Shown one piece after another: positions 48,901 to 60,900 of a stretch of DNA of 64,000 nucleotides. Within the stretch, counting starts at the first letter, position 1, and every line of letters begins with the position of its first letter. Source of the DNA: Heloderma charlesbogerti (lineage: Eukaryota > Chordata > Lepidosauria > Squamata > Helodermatidae); contig JANEZZ010001866.1 in the NCBI GenBank assembly GCA_026122225.1, forward strand, positions 2,046,001 to 2,110,000. Direction: 5' to 3'. Made by a program: the position numbers and the translations under genes. The notes under the pieces were generated by a model. The model did not search any database. It was not told the DNA's origin and saw only the letters and a program-made list of their open reading frames with translations.

Positions 48901-51900
48901 GAACCTGCAAAGTTACTTTCTTGCTAACATTTCTTTTTCTTTTGTGCCAGAATGCTAGAAGAGAAAGAGGAGCCGGGTTTTCTTACTGGCTTGAAAATCC
49001 CAGCTCCTTGGGCAGCTGGGAAAACAGTAGAGACGGTTCATCCTGTTAGGGACAACTACAAATTTAAGGAGACGGTGCATATTCCAGGTGCCCGTTGTCT
49101 GTACCTGAGGTTTGATAGCCGATGCTCCTCGCAGTATGATTATGATAAGGTAAGTGAGGTCCAGGATGGTAACTCAAATTTGGGCATGACCCACCAGAAA
49201 ATCTTCCCACTGAAGCGGAAGAAACCATGCTCTTGTGTAGCTTCATTTCCTCCAGTATTGGTTGCACAGGAGCAGCTTCAGTGGATTGCATCCCTTAGTA
49301 CACTTGCTTTATGGATGCTTCTCCTCGTGGTCTTTGAGATCACTTACTGTGCTTCCAGACAGAGGCCTTCTAGTGCCACCAATCCAAAGGCATTGTGCAG
49401 CCTTTCCATCTTTTCTTCCCTGATTTTTTCCTAGTAAGAACAGATGACGGAAGAAGCAGTGGGAAACATAGGAGGGTTATAAATGGATGTCATCGTCATC
49501 TGGACCACCTGTACAATTCTGTGAATGAGGCAGTGGGGTTGCAGAATAACAGCCTCGTCTGGAAGCACCCTTCCTATCGGTAGCATGTTTCCTGATGTCA
49601 TGAAGGAAAAGTGTTGGAGAGTTTGAGGATGGAGCATCTCCCACAGCCTCTGGATGGGATCTGAGAAGCTGGGGGCATGAAGAGGAGATCTCGCACGAGT
49701 AATTTAGGGTGCAATCCTAGGCATGTTTGGACAGAAAAAAGTCCTACAACTCCCAGCATGCCCCAGCCAGGATGGCTGGCTGGGGCATGCTGCGAGTTGT
49801 AGGATTTTTTTCTGTTTAAACAGGCATAGGCTTGCACCCTTCAGGAATTCACTGCCGTAAGGTAGAATGACAACCGCTAGCTTAGGGCCAAACTAGTCAT
49901 GACACCATCCACGCAATAAACAATGGACTGAATGGCTTTTTAAAAGTAAATAGCTGTTGCAGGGAGCCTGATCTGGAGCAGGACCTGGGCAGGGGGCCAC
50001 TTTAACCTTCTGTCCCTCACTATGGTCCTAATCCAGATTGGGGCTCTTGCACCTGCTATTTATTTATTTTTATTTAGTGCATTTCTATACCGCCCCATAG
50101 CCAAAGGTCTCTGGGCAGTTTACAAAAGCGAAAACATTAAAATACAATATGCAAAGTTTAAAAGCTATTTACATAAATGCACACAAACAACATATAACTA
50201 AAAACAACTTAGAACCAAAAACAGTTTAACAAAAAATCCAACAATAAAAGCAACACAGCTTAAAAACAGCACAGCTTAAAAACAGTATACAAGAGTTGGA
50301 ACAACAAGGTACTATTTGCATTGGAAGGAAAGCTTCAATTCGTGCAAATGAGAGCTATTTTTTTTCCAGTACAAGTAACAGACATGGGAACCCTGATCCA
50401 AATCAGGACCAAAGGTGGCAAAGGGTTAAAGCCCCCTCCCCTGCCATGGTCCCAGTCTCCACGTAGGACAGGAAAAGTTCCTGTCTGAAACCCTGGAGAG
50501 TCGCTGCCAGTCAGTATCGACAGTACTGAGCTAGATGAACTGAGAGTCTGACTCAGTGCAAGGCATCTTCCTACGTTCCTCATCTGGATTGACTCCTTCC
50601 TGCACCTGCAATTAACTTTTTTAGAAGCCGTTCAGGCAGCTGCTAATTCTCTACCTTCTTTCAATGCCTGTTAGTGATTATGAGTATAGAATCTCGCCAT
50701 GCCTCTGACTCCCATTTATTTATTTATTTATTATTTGTTTGTTTGTTTATTTCATTTCTGTACCGCCCAATAACTGAAGCTTTCTGGGCGGTTCACAAAA
50801 ATTAAAACCAAACGGCACACAATAAAACAATATAAAATATATAGAACATTAAAACCACAATGTAACAATACAACCACAATAAAACCTAGCAGCAGTGCAG
50901 GAATTTAAAATAGAGATTTAAAACAGTAAAGCTAAAAGTCTAGAAAGCTAAAATGCTAAAATGCCTGGGAAAATAAAAAGGTTTTCACCTGGCGTCGAAA
51001 GGAATACAATGTAGGTGCCAGGCAAACCTCACTAGGGAGCTCATTCCACAGCTGAGGTTCCACAGCAGAAAAAGCCCTCCTAGTAGCTACCTGCCTCACT
51101 TCCTTTGGCAGGGGCTCACAGAGAAGAGCTGCTGAGGATGATCTTAAGGCCCGGGCAGGCACATATGGGAGGAGGTGATCCTTCAGATAACCTGGCCGCA
51201 AGCCGTTTAGGGCTTTGAATGTTAATACCAGCACTTTGAAGTGGGCCCGGAAATGGACTGGCAGCCAGTGCAGCTGAAAAAGTACTGGTGTAATATGAGC
51301 TCGCTGGCCAATCCCTGTTAACAATCTTGCTGCCCTATTTTGGACCAGCTGAAGTTTCCGGACCGTTTTCAAAGGCAGCCCCACGTATAACGCATTGCAG
51401 TAATCCAGACGAGAAGTTATCAGAGCATGGATAACTGTAGCTAGGCTATCTCTGTCCAGGTTAGGGCGTAGTTGGTATACCAGCCTAAGCTGATAAAAAG
51501 TGCTCCGTGCCACTGGGTTCACCTGTGCCTCAAGTGACAGTTCTGGATCCAAGAGCACCTCCAAACGATGAACGTGATCCTTTAGGGGGAGTACAACCCC
51601 CTCTAGAACAGGTTGAACAGAACATTTGCTGGAGTGCAGTAGCAGGGGAGAGACCACTTGTTGCCTTCCTGCCTGGCTTGTGGACTTCCTCAAAGCATCT
51701 GGTTGACTGCTGTGAAAAGCAAGATGATGGACTAGATTTCCTTTTGATTTGATACCCCCAGGGTTGCTCTTGCCTTCTTACCTCAACGATACTTGTATGG
51801 CATGCTAAAATGGGAAAGAAGCAGAAGCAAAATGGAGAGGCTAGGTTTGGACTGAGCTTCAAGAAAAACTGAGCATGCTTTGCAGCTGCGGGTTAGAAAT

Positions 51901-54900
51901 GTCTTCTTTTGGAAGAGCACCGAACTGCACATTAGGAAATAATAACACAAACTGTTTTGAAAATGCTGTGTGTCTGAATGAGGGCTTCTTTTAGATAGTG
52001 TCTTGACCCTACAAGATGCATTTTTGTACTGTCTCAGTGTGTATGTGTGTGGGATGGACAAAGCAGCGGAAGGTGCTACTATCCCCCCACACCCATTGCC
52101 CCATGTCCCGGTGTGACCATATGTAGGACTTGAGGGAAGCAATTACTTTGACCTGAGGAACTGTGAAACAGGGCAGGAGACCCGTCTGGTAGAAGCTGTT
52201 GGGCCTGTAGTAAACCATTAAAAGCAGTGGTGATTCAGAGGAAATTGTTCGCTTCTCCTGTTCAGTAGTAGCTTTGGCAGGGAGGGGAGGCAGTGTGAGA
52301 ATCCAAGGTGGAAAAATGCAAGCTATGAGAGGTACCTCTTTGCCTTAGGGTACCGGTATGTAAAATCAGGATGCCACTTGCATGTCTCCTTCAGAGCAGT
52401 TTAGGGATTGCTTTCAATATCCAACCTGCCATAAACCTGCCGTTTTCTTTGTTTTTGCACCACCCTAACAGTGTCTTTCATGTTTTTGAAGTTGGTGATA
52501 TACGCGGGCCCCAACACAAACAGTCGGAAGGTTGCAGAATATGGGGGCAATACTCTTGGATACGGCAGCCGTAGCGTCTTAGGAACTGGTTGGCCCAAAG
52601 ACTTAGTAAAGGTACAGAATAGCCATCTCTCACTTTCTCTTTTTCTCTCTCTAACTGCAGCCAAGATTTCAACACAGATTAAAGGGGCATGTAACCTGTT
52701 CTTTGAGGATGACTGTCTAGAAAAATGGATTCCATTTATTACATACATACATACATACATACACTCAGCAAAAAACAGTGCATAGAAGCTTGTAGCATCT
52801 GAATTCAGTGTTTGCTAAAGGTGGATTGAGGGGCAGGGGGTGGGCGGGGAAGGGTAAAACAAAAACAGCTCTGGGACTATAATATTTGCAGAACCTGGAT
52901 TTTCTGATACTGTTTATAACTTGAAATGTACAAGGAAAAACTAGCTATTTCTTGTCTTGTAATCTTTTATTTTTAAAAAACCTAAAAAAAAAACGGCGGA
53001 GGGAGGAGTCATTTTTTAAAAATAAACATTTGAAATAATTGTGCCACTGTGGTTAATAATAAAGGCCACCTTTCCTTAGAGCAGGGTTGGGCAACTTGTG
53101 GCCTTCCGGATGTTTTGGCCTGGTCAACTCCCGTCTTCCCTCACTGTTGGCTGTGCTGGTTGAGGCTGCTGGAAGTTGCAAGCCAAGACCTCTGAATGGC
53201 CAGAGGTTGCCCATCCCTGCCTTAGAGAAATGCATTTATGGATCCAGAACGGTTGTTACCTCCTTCCAATCCCTGTGTGCTCGTAACATTTTGAAAGGGC
53301 TTTTTTCTGTAGCCCTCTGCTGTGATCAGACTTGGTGGCAAATTTTGCAGCTTTCCTGGTCTATTTAGGTATCTGAATTTCAGCCTTGATGATGGGTCAC
53401 AAGGCACAACATACCCGGTCCTCCACCTCCCTTTTTCCCCTTCTTCTTAGCTGCTCTGAGGGCCAGATTCCTTTTTCAGTGTGACACTTTGTAGGACAAC
53501 AAACATTTTCTTGGAAAATAATCATAACAGTTGCTGTTGATAGAGGCCAGAGGCAAATGTTTCAGACAGAGCTTACTAGTGGCTGACATGTATCAATAAC
53601 AAGGTGTGCGTACTTCTGTGTGCTTTAGCAGAGTCTTATAAGCAGTTTTAAGGAACCTCAATAAAATATACACACTGTTTAATTTATTCTTTTGGAAGTC
53701 CATCTACTTGCTTAGGGACCAGCCTAGGCTCTGTCCCAGTTGACTTTCTGTGGTTTTGTATAAAGTCAGTTCGATTAAGTTGCTTTAATGCCTTGTCATC
53801 CCAGTACACACATACCATGATGTTGCTGTGGAAAATAAGTGTTTGATAGATGGCTGCCCACATTTGGTTGCTTGCTTAATGGAGTCTATTGTTTTTTCTT
53901 TGCCCTTTCAAAACATAAGGTGGAAGGGGACACCGTTACCTTCTCCTTTGAAATGAGGAGTGGCAGAGAACACAACACCCCAGACAAAGCAATGTGGGGC
54001 TTTGCTTGCACTGTCCGAGCACAGGTATGCTTGTGTCATTAACTGACAGTTACCAAACTAAGCCTAAATATGCTAGATTTGGAGATCCAGCAGGGGATGG
54101 AGAGGAGGAAAGAGAAACTGGGACAGGTGTTTTGGCGACTACCTTAATGGTACTGCCTGGCATCTTATGGTGGCCTTCCACAACCTGGTGTTCTCCAGCT
54201 GGAGGGGGGATTATGGGAGTTGTAGTCCAATACAACTGGAGGACTCCTGATTGGGGAAGGCTGTCTTGTGGGATTGAAACTGTTACCTGAATCTTGACTG
54301 TATTCCACCATTCAGGGTCTACACAAGTGTTTATAACATCATGTGCTTACTAAACATAGTTCTGTGCAGTTCTCCAGTAGGGCTCTAACCACAAGCCTGC
54401 TGCAGGATTTCTTCTAGTCCAAGGGATAAAAGTGTGTGTTTGGTGAGGGGGTCATCTGGATGCTGGGCTCTACTTAAGGGGACAGTTCAGTTAATTCACT
54501 GTGCCTGAATGCAACACAGAAACCTTGGAAAGGTAGCAATCAGATGAATGCTTCCTGGGTCACAAGATGGACTTTGGTCATTGGGCCTTTCTTAAGAACA
54601 CAGAGGTGGGCCAGGATTGGAATGAAGGCACCCATTCAAATATGACCACAGTGCTTCAGTTGCTTTTTTGCATGAAATTCAGCTCACCTGAGACATCAGT
54701 GCAGCTGTGTAACTGTGGAGGAAGTCATTTTTGCCAGGAATTGCACTGCCTTAGTAATGTTTGGATCAGCCCAAGGAGAGGAGATGGTCCAGCAGCCATG
54801 AGACAAAAGTCCTCTTCCTGTTTTCAGGAGAGCGCTGCACCTGAAGGTTCTAATGAGGCATCTGGCATTTGCTTTCCGCTTCTGTCACTATTCACTCTTT

Positions 54901-57900
54901 TTTCCCTTTCAGATTCCAGTTACCTGGATCTTATTCAGTTCTGGCATTATAATAACCAGGTTGTTCAGTAAATTGATAGGCCTTTTATGAGTGTGCAAGG
55001 GGATGTGTGCATTTTCCCAGCTGCAGCTTCTCTCCACACCCCCAATTTGTTGGATGTTGCTTCTGACATCATTTTCAGAATAAATCTATTATGTGATTCA
55101 GATTAGATTAGAGAAGAGAAGCTACTTTGGAGCAGGGCCATATTTTTTTATTTGCACAGTTGGCTTCTGCTTTGACTATTTTAAATGCTTCGGTTTTCCT
55201 GGTTTTATTCATATTGTTATATTGTAATCATATTGTTATTTATATTTTATGTCTGTGATTTAATTTATATTTTATGATTAGCCCTTTGGGGCTGAAAAGC
55301 GAGAACAATAGCAAATAACATTAATTGTTGTGTGCGCATTTCCCCTCTGAAGGAGTCCTCAGAAGACGTGTCAGGTGGATTACCGTTCTTGGTAGACCTT
55401 GCTTTAGGCTTGTCTGTGCTGGCTTGCTCTATGCTGAGGATACTGTATAATGGACCAGAAATAACCAAAGAGGAGGAGACATGTCAGGAACTTCTGAGGT
55501 CCAAACTTTTACAGAGGTAAATAGTGTGAATATGGCTCAGTGGAAGAGAGGCCAGTCCGCTGGTTCTCCAAGCCAGATGCCAGGTGTTTGTGAAGCTTTT
55601 GTTTCTTCTAAGCTTCAATTAGTTTGTGGAATGGCTTATTGGTGAAGCTGCTTTAAGGCCTTCATACCTTTATCGAGGAAGAAGTGCATTTCTTTGCAAG
55701 GTGTACAAAAGACAGAGCACACAGTTTAATTACACCATTTTTTAATCGGCTTTACTTTGGGAATGCTAAAGCCAATTTGGAGGCCTTATACATCAGGGTA
55801 GCATGCTAAAACTGGAAAGACAGGTCTGGGTTGGAAAGAAGCAAAAGACTTTCTACCTGTGTTTCACTTTCCAGGTGCCAGTGGCAAGTAGAAGCCAATG
55901 GTGTAATCTCTCCAGCCCTCACGCCAAGCCCTTCCCCACTGCCTCTCACCATCGACGAAGATCGTGAGTTCACCTACCCATCAGATGTTCTCGTTCCCCC
56001 TGTTGGTCACTACTTTGACCTGCCACGGATCAGGCTGCCTCCTGGAATCATGATCAAACTCAGGGAAATCTCCGGTCGAGCTCGGCCTCAGTTTAGACCT
56101 AGCATCAGGTACATAACAGCTTTTTCATCCTCCCCATTCTTTTTCGTAATGCAGGTTTTGGTTTTGGTTTTGGTTGTGCATGCCTGTAACTTTGTCAAAT
56201 GCCTGCGTTTAAAATAGCTTCACATCAAGTAAGCAAACTGAAGAGAGATATTTCTTTAATCCCTCAGTAGTCATTATTGTGTGCTGGCTGGGAAATGCTG
56301 GGAGTTGTAGGATTTTTTTCAGTCTAAACATGTATAGAATTGCACCCTACCCATAGTTTACTGTAATTTCTGAATTGCCAAACCATATATGGTAAACCAG
56401 AATCAGAAACCATGGTTTGAACTGAAGTAGGTTTATAAGCCATGATTTGGGCGCTTCTGGATTGTTGTGATATCTGAGTTGATAAACCATAGTTAAAGCT
56501 GTTGCTCTGCTTCTGGAGCCCACTGTACCTAGAAGTGGGCATGCTGAGCAGATGAAATATGAAAGCAGGAAAGCAGCTCCATGGTTTGCTTGTACATTTG
56601 GAGACTCGGCCATGGTTTGTATTCTAAACTATGGTTAACAGAAACCATAGCTTAGTGTGATGTCCAAACTGACCACAAGCTTCCACAGATCCCTGGTCTG
56701 TTATGCAGCTTTTCCATTTGCCCCCCTCTCCATGGCCCTACAAACCTTGTCATTGAACCAAATGAGTCTAGTGAATGGTCACTGTGCCAAGACACACCTA
56801 TTTGCCAATCTGTTATTTTTAGTTTTCACCTTCAACAGGGAGGTGATCCAGCCAGACATAATGGAAGAAATGGTGGTTTCATGTGTGATCAAACACTTGA
56901 ATCTGGTCGATGCTCTCCAGTCCCTCATAAACTTTCAGTATCAAGAGGAGCATGCAGAGGAGTATGACTTGCTTTGTAAAATTATGGGAGAAACCTTTAA
57001 GAAGCTAAATGCCATGGAAAGGCAACTGCAGGTAAGAATGCTATAAAAATAAATGTCCTGTAGAGAGAAAGAAGATTGCGGTGCTTTTAGAATTAAAATG
57101 TACATCTCCTATGAGACAATTGCTGTTCTGATTTTTCCTTATGTTTTGATAAGCTAATGGTGATCCACCACTTTTATGGTGCTCTTCTTATTTGGCCAGA
57201 GTGTCGCCGAACTAGAACAGAAATGGCAAAGTGAAGTGGAGGATGCCATGCACGGGAAACTGGAGAACAACGTGCCCTTCTTTTACGATTATCACTTTAA
57301 TGAGGTATGCATCATTCCCTGTCCCCCACCCATACTAGTAAGGCTGGAGGAACTCAGAACGTGCTTTTTCTGAACTGCCGTGCTCTTTTTCCATTCCTAT
57401 AAAATGTTGTGCTTGGTTTATTAGTGCACAAGGGTAAATCATGTGCTCTTTAAAACTGACAGACTGACCCTTTGTTGGAAATTAGATTGTAAATTATGAT
57501 TGCTGCTGCTTCCAGGAACACATAGTTTCTAGGAGCATATATGTAAGGGAAAGGTATCTCCAAAGTGTATCAGGGTTTTGCCAGTGTGCATGATATGGTA
57601 ATGAAATAAAGCAGTTGGAAATAACCACAAATACGAGTCAATTGCAAAGACAGCTGCCAGGTTTTTAATGCTTTCAGATCATCTAAGAATGGGTCTGATC
57701 CTGGGTATGAGGCAATTTCAGCATTACTCGAACTCTTCTTGAGACTGAGGGTTGGCTGTTCTTGCCAATGAGAACTGCTATGTTGGTTCAGGTCACGGTA
57801 CATCTGATCCAGCGTCCATTTCTCAGTGGTAGCCAGCGAAATGCCTCTGGGAGATTTGCAAGTAGGGAGTGACAGTGAGGGCCAACCCCTAATGCCTGCC

Positions 57901-60900
57901 TTCCCCAACCTGGTGCCCTCCAGATGCTGGGATCCAGGATGCTGGGAGTTGTAGTCCAACACATCTGGAGGGCACTAGGCTGGGCAAGGCTGCCCTATTG
58001 CAGCCTGTCTCTTATTGTTGGAGACAGACTTCCTCGATCACAGAGACCCAGTTCTTACCAAATGAATGGCACCATCTTGTTTGTGTTTACTTGGACGTAC
58101 ATCTCATGATGTGGGACTTCCTCACTCATATGTTTATAGAGACTTGCAGCCTAAGTTGATCCCCATGCCAGCTGGGCATGATGGGAGTTACAATCCAGCA
58201 CATCTGGCTGGGGAAAGCTGTTATCTGGGCTGATCAGTCAGGGAGGCTTTCAATATGGGAATGAGAGGATTTGAATCCCAGTGAATTCATCTTCTGCTTA
58301 TTCTGAAGGGTGGCTGTGTCCCTGCCGTTGGGGCAAGGCAGAGGAAGCCTGACTGTAGATGGCCTGTCTGCTCTGGGGATTGGGGAGGGGTGCTGCCTTC
58401 CTGCTTCAGCCTGTGCCATGCGGTGCTGCTGCCTGTGTTCACGAAAGAGGAAAGGAGAATCTGGTGTCACAAAGGGCACTGGGCATTTCCTGCCCTTCAG
58501 TTTTATGATCAGCTAACCTCCCCATTATCCCCTGACTCATATATCTGGACTCCCTTTCTACTCCTCCTTTAGAGCAAGATGAAAGAATTGGAACTTCTCT
58601 GCTCAATGAAAGATATTTCTTTTGATGGAAGTGATCTTGAGAATATGGTTCTTTCGCTGAGGTTAGTGTGGTTATTGGATTTGGCAAAGGTTCTCTTCTT
58701 GAGCTCTGTCCCTTCCTTCATTTGGGCAGAGGTAAATTTGGACTGCTGCATGAGTAGATCCCAACCCCTCATTTCCATTTCGAGGTTCCCAGTATCCAGC
58801 TCTTCTCTGCAGCCTCAGATTTGAAGAACATTGCATGTTCTCACCATATGTTTTTGAAGATATAATGAACATCCAACCTGTCTGGTTTTTTGGATTTACC
58901 TTCGCTGCTTTTTAGGGAGAAATTCTTTCAGGAGGTAATCTCCCAGCTCCAGAAGCCTTTGCATCCCATGGCCAAGACGAAAACGCTGGTAAAGAGTCTG
59001 ATGAACCGAGCAGAACTGCTGCTGCACGTCACCATTGCTGCCCAGTCTGGGCTCACTAGGAGTATATCTGGCACGCCTGCAGAGACACCAGGTAATGATG
59101 GTGGCAGCAAAAAGGAAAGATTAAAGGGATTTGTCATCTTAAACTATGAACTAGTTGCAATGCACAGTTTCCAGCAGAAACAGTGAAGTGTCTTGTGGCA
59201 CCTTAAAGGCTAACAACTTTATTCTAGCATGAGCTTTCATGGACACTGTCAGTGGACAGCGTTGTTTTTGCAGTGTACAATTTCCTGCAATTCACAAACT
59301 CTTTAGAGCATTTGTGTTCTCCCATGGACCTTTTCCATATTGCCATCTGCATGACCTACAACCCTCTTTCCCTCAGTCAGCTGGAAACCAGATTATTCCT
59401 CAGCAAGCCATTATGGGTTAGCAACTAGCAGCCCCAGACCAAATTCACTGACCAGTCTCAGGTTTCCAGTCCACGTTCCTCCCCACCCCACCCAAAAAAA
59501 CCTTGGGAAAGAAACTCTTGTCAGGGAACGAGGTAAGGAGAAAGAAGCCATGAAGGTTGTAAGGAACAGGTGTCAATTCTGAGAGGCTACAAATGGATGG
59601 AGGTTGTATGGTTTTGTTCTTTATTTAGCTCAGTTCTGCTTCGTCTCCTATACATAAGGATAACATCCCACAGTAAAAGACAGTCTCATTTACAAATGGC
59701 AAAGAGAGACATGAAACACCAGCAGTGGTCCCAGCGGGTTCACCTGTAGTTTGATCCTGCCTTTGCCACTTGCCTTATGCACCTACCTACCTACCTACCT
59801 ACTTGCCCGGTGTGGTCTTCAAACTTGCACTTCCGTTCAATTTTCAAGTGGGTTGCCTACTCAGTTTAAAAGTATTTTTTTTAAGCAGACTGTATATGTT
59901 TCTATTAATATGCCTTCACCCATCAGCTTATGGAGGGGAAACCCAACTGCAGACACCTTTAAACAGTTGCAAAAAGCTTCCAGGGATTGAGGTGTGGTGA
60001 GGGGAGGTGTTGGCGACATCCAGGCGCTAGCACATAAAGCCGGGCTTTTCCTTAGTTGAAACTGAAATACACTTGAACCACTTGCGGATGAGATTTCTTC
60101 CCAGTTTGCCCAAGGGGGAGAGAGGTCTGTTGGGACTGAACACAGCAAGCATGCTCTCATACCACATCCGCTGCTCTCAGAATGTGATGTGTGCCTTTGT
60201 GAATTGGCTATGAAAAGAGAATGAGATTCCCAGCAGAAAAGCTACCTGTGTTGAGTGTGTTTTGTGGGGAATCACCCTGAAGAGCAGTTGCTCTGTTCCA
60301 TCAGTTTCCTAAACAGTGGTCCTGGACAATTAACAAGCAGCCATCCTTTCTGCCCTCTTAACATTGCAGCTTGCAAGTCAGCATCTGAAACAAAGGTGAT
60401 ATCTCATGCTGTTCGCCAGCCTGTCTTTCTCCGCAGCATGTCGGCACCATCTGACCTTGAAATGATTGCGAATGAAGACCTGGAGTTCACGAGGTCCAGC
60501 CAGAGGTATACGTCCTCTTCCGTTTCTTTAAAACGAACCCTTTTTGAAATAGCCAACCTCGTGGTGCAGTTCAAGCAGCCTTCCCTGACCTGGTGCCCTC
60601 CAGTTGTGTTGGACTGCCATTTCCAGCTGCCATGGCCATGATGGCAAGGCATGGTGGGCGTTGCAGTCCCACAGATGTGGAAAATCCCAAGTCGGGGAAG
60701 GCTGAATTAGAGGTCCGTTAGTCTCTCTAATAAGATCTGTTTCCCGCCCACCCCATAGGCGGCGCCATGTGACTAGCCACAGAAGCAGCTCCTTTACCCT
60801 ACTTCAGTCTCTGACCATCGAGGACAGCCGAGAGAAGCCCACCTACAGTGTCTTGCTGGGGCAGCTGTTTGCTTTCATTGGGACCAGTCCAGACCAAGCA

